The translations under genes were made by a program, and so were the position numbers. The notes beneath the pieces are model-generated. The model saw only the letters and a program-made list of their open reading frames with translations. It was not told the origin of the DNA and searched no databases. A DNA stretch of 64,000 nt, taken from Phoronis australis. Taxonomy: Eukaryota > Phoronida > Phoronidae. Location of the stretch: the NCBI GenBank assembly GCA_002633005.1, contig NMRA01000300.1, forward strand, positions 160,022-224,021, given 5' to 3'. Of this stretch, positions 11,786 through 25,124 are shown in pieces (position 1 is the stretch's first letter; each line of letters opens with the position of its first letter).

Positions 11786-14183
11786 TTTAGGTGCCTAACC
11801 TTAGCATATATACAGTTTCTTTTTGGGACAGTCCTAAGTTAAAAAAGATCTGTAACAGCAGAAAGCAAGGCCTATAACTTGACACCGATTTTATAACAGT
11901 AAGAGGATTAAAGTCTATTTTTGTTATTTTTTTCAGCCACAAAACTAGTAGTACTGCAGTTTTAAGCGGAAAAAGTATCTTTAAAATCATCCAGTTAACA
12001 TCAGACGCGTAAATCTGTTGTGGCGTGATCAATCTAAGCTCTGTCCTTTCCTCAGATCATGTTATCTGGACTGTGGACAAGGAAGTTATGTTGCTATGAT
12101 GCGTCCTGATAGCTCTACTGTACACTATGCGTGGGTCAAGATTGTACATGGCCTTGATCATTTATGCCCATAAAAGAACACTAGAGTAACACGCTAGTGC
12201 AGGCTTGCGTACTAAATGTGACCTTGGTTACATGTAGCTGTGCTGGTGATGATGTTTGAGACATCGAAACATGTTGAGTTTGAAAAATCTCCTTACTTTT
12301 ATTAGCGTTATACCCTGTTTCACGCCGTTAAGGATCGCATGTGCTTTACAAACGTTGAAAATTGAGTCATTAATTTTCTAGTGCGTCTGCCATTTGAATT
12401 ATTTGATAGTGTGATGTGCTTGCTAATCACAGTGTCATGGCTCAGAAATATGAGCTTTTAAGGGGTGCGATTGAAAGAGTGCATTTGCCCGGGGCCAGTG
12501 GATTTGCCGCCGGGCCAGCAAAATTTCACCTATAAGCCCTATGTGGATGTGGTCTCATATTCAATAACTCGCCCGGCGGGCCAGCACATTTATTTGCTGA
12601 ATCTCGAACACTGGTTGTGGGCCCTCCTGTCCACCCTCTCTCTACGCCGCTGACCATATGCATATTCATACATGGTATGATTTTGTAGAGAATTACCAAC
12701 ATTTTACAACCCGAGAAGTGCTATTCTATAAAAATGATTTCTGAAAGGAGCTATCCCTTTCTATTTTTATCAGTCGAACAGAAGGTGAAGTGTATTTTTT
12801 CGTTGAAAATCCTTTTAAAATCAATATCCACTCATTTCAAATTTTTATTTCGTAAAATGCGCTCATTTTGAAATTAATTTCCGTATATACGTGTGATAAC
12901 ATTTCAATCAAAACTGCAAAGAAAAATTTTGCCCTGTTGTATAGCGCACATTGGCGTCTTGTTCAGCACTCACCACTGTATGTCGCGAGTAAAGCTGACT
13001 ACAACGCCGTTTTATTCGGCCAGCTGTGGAGGGTCGTTACATGTATGCATATGTCACTTACATGGAAATAACCCCTGAAGATTGCAGAAAGATTTCTCCT
13101 GACAAAGGTTGTACTCTGTTATACTAACATAACGGCAGGCAGTTCTCCAGGGTTGTTAAGAAAACCTTTAAAATGCAAGAACATGTTTAAAGTTTAGAAG
13201 TATTGAGAGAAGATACTCTAAGGTGGACCAGAACAGGTAGGTCAGGCGCTACATGCCGGGTGTGCTTATGCATAACCTAATTGGCTTGTCTATAGCTAAC
13301 AGTCTTGCTAAAGAAATGTGTAAGAAAAGAGAAAACGTTTTACTCACAAGACACAGGTAAATACTTGGTCCCACCTGGTGTAAATAAGAACAGCAATATA
13401 ATGATACTCGTTTGTCGAAGGCCCATAATCGTCTGCAGTGTGCCACAGATGTTGACCTTATAGTTCAGACCGTCATGTGTATTGTAACCTCGATTGAGTA
13501 TATTTCCACCATTACGGATTGCATAAATCAATTTGATATAAAAGTGACAAAGCAAACGAGATGCGTGGCCGTTGGGTCGTTATTACCGTCAGTTGTTGTA
13601 GAAAACCATAGACAAACATTACTATGCCTCAGCAGTGTTCAGCGTAAAAAAGTGGAAGACTAAATCTAATGGCTTACGTCACTCGGTAAAATCCGTGTGT
13701 TTCCTTTCCTGTTTACGATAACTCGCGGTAAGATTCGCACATTTATTTTGGCAGCCGTACATAATAAGGCGGGCAGCTAAGTAGGCTCACAGAATCTCAA
13801 ATCGTTCAATGCCAAAATCTGTTCGAGAGGCGAATTCTTTCCCAACTAACAACTGAAAAATAAGTCACGGATCTTCAATAAACTGTGCCCACATGGAGTA
13901 GCATTCGGCGAAATCGGCACGCCACGGACTTTCTTTTGAAAATCACTGAGGATTCAACGGCTTGACGTAATTTTCGACCTGTCGACACGCGCAGGCAAGA
14001 CACATTTAGTTAAATTTAGGTAATGAGATGAAAATAATCGACTACCAAACAAGGATCTGCGACGTTTAGAAATATTATTTAAAGGTAGTATCAGCACTAT
14101 CTACCACGGTTTATTTCACTGTTTATTTCACTTCCACCACGTTCAGTTAATCGTTTGCCGGAGGATGAGACATGCGCTCTCGA
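11786..14183. other. non-coding stretch
   Basis: Only short unsupported ORFs. A G/C-rich patch at about 12486-12580 contains two similar segments with GCCGGGCCAGCA and GGCGGGCCAGCA. Confidence 0.5.
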
Positions 14184-14465
14184 AATATACATTGTAGCTA
14201 CTGTAATATAAATTGTAGCTACTGTAATATAAATTGTAGCTACTGTAATATAAATTGTAGCTACTGTAATATAAATTGTAGCTACTGTAATATAAATTGA
14301 AGCTACTGTAATATACATTGTAGCTACTGTAATATAAATTGAAGCTACTGTAATATACATTGTAGCTACTGTAATATAAATTGAAGCTACTGTAATATAC
14401 ATTGTAGCTACTGTAATATAAATTGAAGCTACTGTAATATACAGTGTAGCTACTGTAATATAGCT
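14184..14465. repeat. 21-bp tandem repeat with 42-bp dimer order
   Basis: TGTAGCTACTGTAATATAAAT repeats about 13 times. In the right half it alternates with a TGAAGCTACTGTAATATACAT variant, giving a 42-bp period. Because 21 is divisible by three, the minus strand stays open as a repeated YITVA peptide. I treat that ORF as a by-product. Confidence 0.95.
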
Positions 14466-15031
14466 ACTTGTTTGTTTGAAGTGTCTGGGCAATTTGATTT
14501 ACATCACACCGGAGACCGGAAATTATACAGAGATTATGAACGAGAGTAACACAAAATACAGTCGTGTTTTTCATCGAATTAGTAACTGTCATAACACAAC
14601 GACTGTTTTACGATTTTTGACAAATTGTGTCGAACCCCCTTAATCACCTCTAATCTGGGTCAGGAAGAAGTTCAGACATGTTTTATAACCAGAAGTCGTC
14701 CTTAACAAAATGTTCTTCTTTGATGGAAAGCGTGATTTTAGGAGTTTCAAGTTTTTGAAAAATGACGAATTGAAGGATTGGATAATACGTCATATTCACA
14801 AGTCATTGTGGGACATGAGCCATCCAAAGCGGAAGCGCCAGTAGACATACGGATGAACGACCTGTAGAGGTCACGTCCTTATACTATCATTTCCTTTAAC
14901 TAGTAGCTGTTCAGTTTATCTAGAAGCGAGTGAACAAGTAAACTCCATTATGAGGTACCATGTTCCCAAACAGACGATTCCCTGTAGCCCAGATTAAACG
15001 ACATATACATTTATGCCCCGAGATGAGCACA
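14466..15031. other. non-coding stretch
   Basis: No gene, RNA or repeat supported. Confidence 0.5.
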
Positions 15032-15110
15032 CAGTGGCTGATCTAGAATATCACAAGGGGGGGCAACATTTTGTCTGTAAACATTTGCTCAAAGCACGAT
15101 TGTAGATGCG
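15032..15110 (+). mobile_element. hAT-type MITE B, terminal fragment
   Basis: CAGTGGCTGATCTAGAATATC, a run of Gs, CAACAT and CACGATTGTAG match in order the left part of the MITE B copy at 51096 (CAGTGGCGGATCTAGG, AGGGGCCCAACATG, CTCGATTGTATG). Only one end is preserved. Confidence 0.6.
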
Positions 15111-15209
15111 CCCAGGAAATCAAGCATTTTCCTTGATTCCCGAAGTATTATCCAAGAAAAAAAGGCAACAAAAAAGAAGAAGGTGTCAATCAGGAAAAAC
15201 TGCAAGTAC

Positions 15210-15266
15210 CACAGACTCACGACCTAGAGGATAGAGCGCACGTGCTTTCCCACTGCACCACCACGA
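15210..15266 (-). repeat. possible tRNA-derived SINE head
   Basis: The minus strand reads GGTGGTGCAGTGGGAAAGC, an A-box-like segment, followed by GGTCGTGAGTC, a B-box-like segment, at tRNA-like spacing. The anticodon and acceptor stems do not pair well, so this is not a functional tRNA. Confidence 0.3.
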
Positions 15267-17875
15267 TTTAAATTCCTCACTTGATACTAAGAGATCTACT
15301 TGTTTATGGTCCACAGCGTTTGCGCGCGAACCTCCTTCTTTCTGTAATGCTTATTACATGTTGTAGGCCTATATTTTGTGCAATCAGTTTGTAATAAATT
15401 TGTTGCATTTAAAATAGTCTTCAATTGCCCAAAAGACCAAATCTGTTTTTTGTGTTGGCAGTAATGACGCGATTGCTTTGGAAATCGTCTTAAGTTAAGG
15501 TTTGACAAAGCGAGAATTATGAGTTTCTGAGTGATTCACTAAGGCTTCGTTAAAAATTCACATCTTACCAGCAGCTTCAGTTTTTTCACCATCACTCAGA
15601 TTCCATTTTCTTTAAAAAATGAAATAATTTTCTTCATTGCACAGTGAAGCAGACGACAGAAACGGAGTCGTAGTGCCCAGCGCCACTGCCGGTCGCCTGA
15701 GATATTGAGGGAGAGCCTATACTTAGCCATAGTTCCGCTACGATTGCGCCGTGTTCCGACATTCGACTTAATGTACCCCGTCACCTGTTTTGTTAATGAA
15801 AAGACTCTCTCGAACCCAATGTGTATCGTTCGCGTTATCATGTGAAAAAAACACCCACGTTATCTTGTGGTTATGATTCTCGCTTCAGATTGGTGAATCT
15901 GTGTCCAGCTATGTCACCATCGGTTTACCAACTCTGAAATTCTTCGTCACGAGACTTTTACTAACGTGACAGGGCGATATATTCCATTTTCTTGGTGTGT
16001 AATTTGAAGGAAAGAGAAAAAAATCCAACAATTCATAGCATATAACTCCAAAATTTCTGTGTTTGCCCTGATATCTCGCGTCTACATTTTATTGTACACC
16101 AACCCCCCCCCCCCACCCCGGCTTCGACAATTAACTTTGAGAAAGGTTAATGGGAAGAAAATGGGTAGAGTTTATAACTCGATGGAGTTAAATTAGGAAG
16201 TGTGACGTATATGTCGTTTATTTTGTGATGACCTTATCGTCTGCCCTGCTAATCATATGTTCTTGGGCCAAGTAGTGTTGAGACAATCCAGATTGTCGGT
16301 GTTTCTAGTGACATCTGCCGGGGCATTAATGGTTGTGTACATGATCATCAAATCTAAAAATACGAACGAAGCCTGCACAGGTGGTGACAACTGTTTATAG
16401 TTACATGCAATCATTGCTATTCCAAGAATCTAGTCATGTGAAAGACGTCAATACGTAATTTTGTACAAATGTACAAATAAATGTCTGAATTTTCTGGCAG
16501 GGAATTCTCTCTTCGGTATGATAAATTGTCAGTTATTGTTGCTTACATTTAATTTTTAAACTTAGTACCAACAAAGCTTCGGTTTGGCTTGCTACTACTA
16601 CAGTAACTGTAGGCGATGTACACGTGACTAGATACCAGCAAATGGACTGGGTCTGTTTGGAACCAGCGTGCGTTGATCAACTTCAGAAATTAAACTATGA
16701 CCTGCCAGTGGTTTGCGCATACATCTTTTCTGGGTATGCGTACCGAAAATAAAAGCTAATTGTGTGAGTACCCTTAAACTGGGTGATTCAATACTTTAAA
16801 AATTTAAAATAAAAACCATGTCTTTCCTCTTACAGAAAAATAGTCACGCATAATCCTTAAACATCACACAATTGTCACTTCAGCTTGTTTGCCCTCAGTC
16901 TAATTAGAGCATTAACATTCATTCCACTCAGAACCCTAGCGGCATATTTATTAACCAATTGTATTCGCTTCCTGTTAACAATTATAGAATGTCCGGCACA
17001 AGCCGCAAAACTCCCGAAGATTACACGATCGGCCAGTTGTTAGAGCATCAACATTCGAATTGGTGAATACCAGTACCCCAAATGTGACGTCATGAACAAA
17101 ATCGCTCCTGACTCACACCAATCATCCATGCATTCATCACCTTGTGAACAGAAATGCTACTCAGTTGAAGTTTCGTATTTGTAAAATATATGAACAAGAC
17201 AATCAAAAACCTATCCTAAATGTTTTTTGTTTGTTTTGGGTAGGCTAACAACACGTGCCATGCCTTAATCAAAGATGAATACCAAAACAAGATTGGCCTC
17301 CCTAAATGGTGAGAGGACGCTGAACATGTCACTATGAGAAAAATGTTAATTGCGGGTGAATTTTTGTCATTTCGATTCTGGCAATACCTAGTTACAACGC
17401 TATAAAGCTATGTTATTAAACGGCAGGAGGACAGGCTAGATTTTGTCAGTATCACGGTTTGTTAGCCATGTACACTTGGCCCGATTGCTTACAAAAGTCG
17501 CGCATCGTCATCTTGCATAGACCATAACAGTCTCACAATCAACACCGGTTTTGTGGTGGGCCTCTCATGGGAGTTCGTTGGCAATGAATTTGTCCAATCG
17601 GAATCGAGAACATCTTATCAATTTTGATTGACCAAACATAATTTAAGATATTATTCCTGATCTCATACAAACACTGACACAGCGTGCTGCTTCATATTAC
17701 CGAAATATGTTCACGCGACTCACCCAAAATATTACTAACAAAACCGAATGACTGCTTGTAAATGACTCTTTTCCAACGGCAGAGCGAACAGTCACAGTTG
17801 ACCTGCAGACATGTACAAATCAAAAAAATCAATAACTATTGGGAGGATTCTCATCAACAGTTAGACAAACTTAGC
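15267..17875. other. non-coding stretch
   Basis: No supportable gene. A C-rich homopolymer patch is at about 16104-16120. Confidence 0.5.
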
Positions 17876-17990
17876 CTGGACCAAGTGCCTCTAGACCATG
17901 TGCCTTTGGATCACGTGCCTCTGGGGAATTTTTTCTGTGGACCACGTGTCTCTGGACCATGTTTCCTCTGGACCACGTGCCTCTATCGCC
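17876..17990. repeat. degenerate short tandem repeat
   Basis: About seven imperfect units of TGGACCACGTGCCTC, 15-16 bp long, each with a CACGTG-like core. They lie in an ORF on both strands but show no protein family. Confidence 0.7.
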
Positions 17991-20466
17991 ATGTACACGG
18001 ATACTCATCCAGCCACTTCTCTTATACTGACTTACTGTCGTGTAAGAAGTTGGACAGCGTAGATACATGCAGTGGTCGTTTTCCGTTCACGATTATTGCG
18101 CATGAGTACGGCAATCGGATACGAAAAGCACACTGTGTCGACAGCGCGAGACAATATATATATACACAAAGGATTGTGGGATAGCGGTCAACCAAATGAG
18201 AACCGCTCCTGCACGTAGATATATAAATGATTCGTAGAAATCGTTCCATCGCAGTGGTGTTTCAAGTGGTCAGAAGTTCAGATGATCTCAGATGTCAAAG
18301 GTAGCACATGCCCAAAACCAATTACCAGGTTACCGAGCAGACGACCGACCGGTGCGCGACACTTTATGTATTCTACAGTGCGTGACTCTTGCATCTCCCA
18401 AATAAACGCTATGCCATGCGCACGTGTCAATTTTTGCTATCCGTAAAAAACGGGAACACGTCCGGTTTCAACAGGGATCAAATCAACCTACCCATAAGTA
18501 CACATACATACATATGCAGTATTCACATGCATTACATGGACGGAGGATATATAGCTATGGTACGTGTAGCTGTCATGCAACGCCTAAAAAGTTGGTATTT
18601 GTTATCATTGAAATTAAGGGTTCTATTAGAGAAAAACTCATGATCAAGATACGTTAACAGAAAATTATATCACTTCAGAGATGAAATTATGTTTACACGT
18701 ACGCTGAAATTTACGGAACACAACTGAGTCCTTATTCGGGCGTGCAACCGGCTTTATCGCTGTACGTTGTATGTCGCTGCAGTAGGACTGGTGCACAAAG
18801 GCCAGATTTGGAACCCTACTCGTTTTATATTTTGTTATTCAAGGAGTATCGGTTTGTAAACCTAATCACGGTTAATTTTGTCTTTTTAAGAGGACAACTT
18901 TGTTAACATTCAAGCGCTTTCGTGATGAAAATAATAAATTAAGTTTTCTAACTTGTTTTTTTTTTACCCGTGGATACATGCATGTGTTTGATGATACACT
19001 AGAGTAACGAGAACACGACGGTAACTTCCGATTGATCCCGATTCAAATTTGCTGGTCAGAAATTCAACTACATGGTTTGATTAGTTGAAGTTCAATAATT
19101 TATTTTAGGATTTTTGACAACGGCTGGGACCGACATTCTCCCTATTTATCAGCTGCAGCCATTGGCTTGTCGCGCATACATCTTCACAATGGGAAATATA
19201 TGGAACAGCGTGTCCTTTCTCATCAACTGATATTTCAGATGGTTTATCTGTTTTCATAAGACATTCTTACATCCCGGAATTATAAGCCATTAGCAGGACA
19301 ATAAAAACATATAGCTTGCCAAATCGTGTTTGGCATCAACATTTAGACTAGTTAGCAATTTGCGGCGTCAACACAAGGAATCGCCGTTATCCATAATATT
19401 GCATTATCTAATTCATTATTAAAGAGTTCATGTTGCATCCTGGGTCACGTGATGTGCGCTAAACTAAAACAGCGTGTCTAAAATAGCCAATTCGGATGAA
19501 CCATCCAAACAACCCACGTAGATAGCAGATGTTGTGAGATTTTTGATTAATTATTTAAAATGTTAAGTTGTGGCTGCTGCGGTATGATGCATGGGTAAAT
19601 ATTTTTAAAGTGCCTCGATGGAAACTAATTTTCGGAAACAAATACTGTCAGAAAGACTGTTGTGACAAAGTATTTCTTGAGAATAGAAGGGTTGGTGACA
19701 TTGTACGAGAGACCGTGATGTAGTCATAACAATAACACTCGACAAATCGAAAGATCGGCTGGAAAGAGTTCAAAACCTCCAGTTATTAGAACGTAAACTA
19801 TTAATTGACTAAAATAATTTACAAAATTAATAAGCGCATTGTAATACAAAGTGCTATGTTTAAACTATTTACTATTTAGGAAATTATAGAAAGTGATCAT
19901 AAAAAGTGACGGTTGGAAAAAGGATCTCGTAATAAGTGTAAAGAAAATACGAACAGCCAAACTGCACAAAATTACTTGTCTACGGAAATTAACTAATTAA
20001 ACAATAACGACACTGCTGGGACAGATTTGGAAAACTTCTTCAGATTTCATGGGTTTAAAACCAAAAAACCAAACAAATAAAACGTGTTTTAATAACTGTG
20101 GACCGGACAGTGTACAAATGAATCTTAAAGAACGTGTATGTAACGCAGCAAATGAAAAGTGATCAAAGGTCTGTGGTAAAAATATAAGTAAATAATTGTA
20201 AATTAGAATGCTGTCGTAATCAAGCTAAACAAACATCAAGGCGTCGATGAGTGCTGGACAACAACTACGCGGATACAATGGGAATAATAGTTTTAAGAAT
20301 TATTACATCAAACTATTCACGGGAAATACCGATTTCCTCAGCCACATCGAAGGCCAACATTAAAACCACGACAGTTATTGGTAAATGTCCTGATAAGCAA
20401 CTGCATGCATTCAACAAAGCGGTGTGCATACTGATAGACGGCACCCCACGAGAGCTCATTAAAAAA
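17991..20466. other. non-coding stretch
   Basis: Only short unsupported ORFs seen. Confidence 0.5.
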
Positions 20467-20689
20467 CGCGAAAGCTCGTCAAAAATATTTTTTTATACAA
20501 TTTCTGACGAAAGTACCACCTCGAAGTCTACTAGAGAGTTATTCAATCTCCCGTGTGAGAGAGTTTCCAGAAAACATCGCAAAATTAACGATTTTTGAAA
20601 TTCGCACTTAGGGAAATCTCTTACTGACCACAGAATTTCTGATCTCCTCCCACTTGTGATAAATGCGCGCATGCGCCCAGTCATTCGAC
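20467..20689 (+). repeat. dispersed repeat C, copy 1
   Basis: Aligns along its length with 42170-42384. Shared landmarks in order are CGCGAAA-CTCGT, TTTCCAGAAAA, ATCTCC-TC-CAC, TGATAAATGCGCGCATGCGC and CAGTCATTCGAC. The copy contains the palindrome GCGCATGCGC at 20667-20676, which fits the NRF1 recognition motif. The longer ORF over this copy (20251-20598) is not conserved in the other copy. Confidence 0.65.
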
Positions 20690-21562
20690 CAACAACTGAC
20701 TGACAAGACGGATATTAATGACAGATTATCACGAGTGATGGCACTCCGAATGTAAGGTAGACAGAACAGTATGAGGCAAGCCAGTGAAGCAAGCGATTTC
20801 CAAGAAATAATCCCAAGTGCATTTTAGAGTATATTTGAATACTATGACACCTTTATAATTAATTCTATACGGTTAGGACGTACACGAGTTGCCTCTTAAA
20901 AGGACTGTCTGCTGCTTGAAGTCGCAAATCCACATGTTGCTTATAATTATAGAGTTATATCCTTATCAAACAGTTCAAGTAAGGCTTTCTTCAATATTAT
21001 AAATAAAGAATTGCATCTTAGGCAAATGCATGCCGGCTACATTAAAGGCTAAAGTATTATTACATCTCTCCAGGCTCTCACAAGATGTAGATGTTATGTT
21101 TTATTTGAAGATTTAAAAAAAATCGACAACCTTTGTTTCGCTGTTTAATTTAAAATGATATTCATGGAAATATTTGACCGGTTCTATAGCCATTACCTGA
21201 AAACTTGAATGATGCGTTAGGATGAAGGGTAGGCATACTGACACTTTTCACTGTAATGTTGGTGTACATCAGGGGTTTGTGTTAAACCGGTTTTAATTTA
21301 CTATTTTTCTCAATGACGTAATTGAATCATTGAAAATATCAGACCGTCAGGGTGTTTTGATGACGACCAGTCGCCGGTTACTTTACATCTTCTGTATATA
21401 GACAACACGGCTAATATCTGATATTTAAATACAGTTTGTGTTCATAATTTTCTGTGATAAAGTAATGAAGGTATGACGACAAACATGGCTGTTTTGAGAA
21501 AAGGTGGACGATTAAAAAGTGAAAAAATGGTTTTACATGTCACATGACATTAAAGTGGTTGC
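20690..21562. other. non-coding stretch
   Basis: No gene or repeat supported. Confidence 0.5.
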
Positions 21563-21811
21563 ATGTACGCATGTGCACACACAGTTCCTACTTTTGGAAC
21601 GTCATGTACGCATGTGCATACAGAGTGCCTTCTTTGGGAACGTCATGTACGCATGTGCATACAGAGTGTCTACTTTGGGAACGTCATGTACGCATGCGCA
21701 TACAGAGTGCCTACTTTGGGAACGTCATGTACGCATGTGCATTCACAGTGCCTACTTTGGGAACGTCATGTACGCATGTGCATACACAGTGCCTACTTTG
21801 GGAACGTCATG
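21563..21811 (+). repeat. 41-bp tandem repeat, six copies
   Basis: Six copies of a 41-bp unit (GTACGCATGTGCATACAGAG then TGCCTACTTTGGGAACGTCA plus T). Because 41 is not a multiple of three, the array reads through all three forward frames and produces three similar overlapping ORFs. These are by-products of the repeat. Confidence 0.95.
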
Positions 21812-22950
21812 GTTAAAAACGTTGACGAATTCGCATTAAAGGCTAAGAAAGACATGTTGAATGTCATTCGCTTTGAAAAGTACATGTACGTTGATGGACG
21901 TACCTTGTATCAGCTTTACAGATTTTTCATAGTGTCATAGATCCTTATCTCGTGTTATGGTTCACAGATTTGTGATTTTCAGCAAAACAATGCCGTGCAA
22001 AATGTTCAAGAAAAAGTGTGTAAGCTCATTTCAAGAGTAGGTGGTAATGCCACTGATGCCGCTGTATTATGGGAATTAGGACGGCATACCCTCGGCACAC
22101 CTGCACTTGTTATTTTACAAGACGTGTGAATTGATGGCTGTAAGTGCAAGAAATGCCTGACTGCACATGAGTATATGACGCAAATTGTCACATGTTGAAA
22201 AGACTGGACGACGTTGGTAGGTAAGCGTGGCTAAGATGAAAAAGAATTCTATAAATACGGGTCTGGTAATGTTTGGCTGGAGCACGTTGTAGGCTACAAC
22301 GATACTTTATTAAAATACTCACTTAAAGAGTAAGAGACTGTGTCTTTAAGACAGCAGAGAGCAGTGTGTTCAAAATCGACTAATTGGAACTACTTACTGA
22401 CCCCCATAAGAATATAAAAGTGGCCGAATGTTTGAAGGTTTTAAAATGTGTTGGTCTCAGAAAAAAATAACAAGAATCGGTTTTCGAAACTTTTTCACAA
22501 TCCAAAATCCTGTAGTGGATCTACGTTATACTATACTACTTTTCAGAGGTTTATTTTCACAAATTGGTACCGTTTTCAGAACTGTATTTAGTGCAGTGTT
22601 AGCCAGAATCTTTTTGATTAGTATGCGCGCGAAATAAGTGTGAAATGCCTTTACGATCGAGAAGACAATCGATAAAAATCGCTTTGGGAATAATCCATGT
22701 TATGCTTACAATATTTCTCACATGACTTGGAATGTGTTAATACGATTGGATATTACATGGGCGAATCACAAAGTAGTGCAAAGTAGAAATCCATATGAGT
22801 TACATTTAATCGTCAGCAATACTCTAAAATAACCAAACGCGCGCCAACAAACCACGCCGGATTCCCGAAAAGGTGACAAGGTTATGATTGACAAATCGGG
22901 TGTAGCAACTATACGCGTTCCCAGTCGGAAGGATATGCAAACAACTTCTT
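21812..22950. other. non-coding stretch
   Basis: No supportable gene. Confidence 0.5.
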
Positions 22951-23251
22951 CATAGGCGGATTTAGGGGGGCAGGGGGCCCGCCTCCTCCCCCCTTGGCTG
23001 CCGCAAGTAAATTGAAACAGCAACAGCGTGAAGCGCGAAGAAATATTGAGTTCATTAACTAGATCCGGTAGTGGCAGAATCGTGTTCCCGTTTTTTTTTA
23101 GTCCATCGATACATTTTCTGAACAAAAGGTCCACATCCCTGGCTCCCGCAACCTTCGACTTTCGGGCCGCCCTTGCATATACAATAGCGCTTTACCCAAT
23201 TCCCCGAGGCAACATGTTGGCCCCCCTCATGGTATCCTAGATCCGTCACTG
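22951..23251 (-). mobile_element. hAT-type MITE B, near-complete copy
   Basis: Begins CATAGGCGGATTTAGGGGGG and ends with the inverted terminus CCTAGATCCGTCACTG, matching the CAGTGGCGGATC(T)AGG ends typical of animal hAT elements. The interior shares AAACAGCAACAGCGTGAAGC, ATCGTGTTCCC-TTTT and TTTTCTGAACAAAAGGTCCA with the copy at 34102. The right end matches the left end of the copy at 51096 in inverse. No exact 8-bp target duplication was found. Confidence 0.75.
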
Positions 23252-23939
23252 AGAAAAACGGACCCATCTTCGGCGGCAATTTCCATATCCACACGTCACT
23301 AAGCTGAAAACTAAAACAACCTGAGTTACACGAACTATCAAGGACAAAATAAAAGACAAGAAAAAAAACATGGAGGAATCTAAATTTCAAAGAGAGACTT
23401 CATAGGTGTACTGTTGACTCCCGGAAGTTGACTACAATGCAATGCGAAATTAACTAAGTGATAAACTTCAACATTTTCCTGACAACAACTACAGCAGTTT
23501 AATGCAAGTAAAATTGAGACTTCGAAACGTTTAACAAAGTTTCACGTAATAACGTTATAACTTCTTCTTTAACACGCAAAACATTTGTTTTATAAATATA
23601 GATGTATACATACATATGCATAAACATATAGGTTATCCCACATACAAAGAAATACTACTGCCATATTCCATCGAGAACTCATTTCATCTGGGAATGTCCC
23701 AACGAGACCGAGCTCAATCAAATTTGGCGTTGCACAAGCGAAGTTACTCTACAAAGAGACTACTCACCAACCATGAAATACGGCTTCTACCGTTGATATA
23801 CGGATTGGCTCTACTTTCCTGTATGTCACAGTTTAGAAAGTGACTTATACCACAATAGCAGCCTCGAATAGCCATTACAACCGTGTAATAAACCCAATTA
23901 GTTATCTCACTAGTGAAATAACATTTTGGCGGGAATCGA
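23252..23939. other. non-coding stretch
   Basis: No gene supported. Confidence 0.5.
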
Positions 23940-24005
23940 GGCGAGTTTCGAACCCGGTGCGCAAGTTTCGAGTCGTTGACTTGACCACTGCACCATTCAG
24001 CGGCT
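23940..24005 (-). repeat. possible tRNA-derived SINE head
   Basis: The minus strand reads GCTGAATGGTGCAGTGGTCA, an A-box-like segment, then CACCGGGTTCGAAACTCG with a good B box (GGTTCGAAAC). The stems are imperfect. It shares GGTGCAGTGG with the segment at 15210-15266. Confidence 0.35.
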
Positions 24006-24888
24006 GACGTCATCGAACGTGAAAATAGAATACTTAAATGACCACGCGCAACAATCGCATGTTTAACAAAAGGCATTGTACCGACATTTTTACGCTATGA
24101 AAACTAAGACGCATAATTTCCATAAAAACGACATTTTAATTCAGTGAAATTTAACTCTCACGTTCTCTCACTTGTAAGTCACCGATCTCCAATTTGAATG
24201 CGGGTATCGTGTCGTCGGGATCCTTCGACTTGAGCATTATACTCAGTTACCAGTGGCAACCTACTTTAGCAGACGATATTTTCTCGGTCGAAGTTTAGTG
24301 TGATAAACTGTGTAGTAAGCTATAATAGTTGCTAAGCCTTAATCCATAGATTCACTTTCTTTCCATTTTGTTCAAATTTTCAATTGTTTTAGAGTAAAGG
24401 CATTATTTGAAAAAAATAGCTCGGCTTTTCTAAAAGGTCACGACCTCCGACCCCGGGCCTCTGACACAGAAAGTAGTTACAAAGTCGAGGCGAGTCGAGA
24501 AAGGAAGATCGATTCATTGCAATGTTTCTCGTTCAGTATGTGGTATAAATAGATTTACCATGCGATGCTCGGGTCCTCCAGGTACCTTTGTACCTGCACT
24601 GTTATGTAGTGCAATTTCCCTTGTAGTTAAGGCATAGCCGTGTCTGGTAGGTGGCCGTGGTATGGTGTCAATAGAAGTGCCTGTAATGTACAGCAACCAC
24701 AATATGGAGGCAAATCTGGGAATGGCATCGGTCCATTTCTTATTAGTTGCGACTAGCTTTTTCTCCTTCTTCTCCCACTCCTTTACCAGGGTCACGTCCC
24801 CCACGCGGGTTATGGCGGTGGACAGGATTGTTCATCCATGAACAGCCCTACCCATATGGCCACAACACCACGTTTCTTACAGTGTCTC
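24006..24888. other. non-coding stretch
   Basis: No gene supported. Confidence 0.5.
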
Positions 24889-25036
24889 CAGGGGCGAATC
24901 CAGGATTTTGAGTTAGGGGGGCCAGGGCAGAGTATTAGCCAGGATTTTTCCCCTCAGACATTCGCACCCTCGAACTGCCAAATGGAATCTGGGAGAATTT
25001 TAGGGGGGCCACGGCCCCATTCTAAATCCGCCACTG
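24889..25036 (+). mobile_element. short hAT-type MITE
   Basis: 148 bp with inverted ends CAGGGGCGAATCCAGGATTT and TCTAAATCCGCCACTG. Subterminal GGGGGGCC blocks occur next to both ends. These termini are typical of animal hAT non-autonomous elements. The flanking 8-mers do not match exactly. Confidence 0.75.
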
Positions 25037-25124
25037 GTCTGTTTTTATCACTCCGGCAGGTCTGCTCATTCAGCTTGTCTGGATCCTGCTTTGCAGATTG
25101 TTATTGCCCAGTTGGCTGTTTGGT

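Noticed and set aside
14097-14492. 131-codon minus-strand ORF of repeated YITVA units
   Set aside because: Entirely the 21-bp tandem repeat; period divisible by three keeps the frame open.
20251-20598. 115-codon ORF
   Set aside because: Ends inside repeat C; the frame is not conserved in the second repeat copy.
21519-21940. Three overlapping ORFs of 90-125 codons
   Set aside because: By-products of the 41-bp repeat reading through three frames.
23940-24005. Functional tRNA gene
   Set aside because: B box is good but anticodon and acceptor stems do not pair.
22951-25036. Perfect 8-bp target duplications for the hAT MITEs
   Set aside because: Flanking 8-mers were compared and do not match, so none is claimed.
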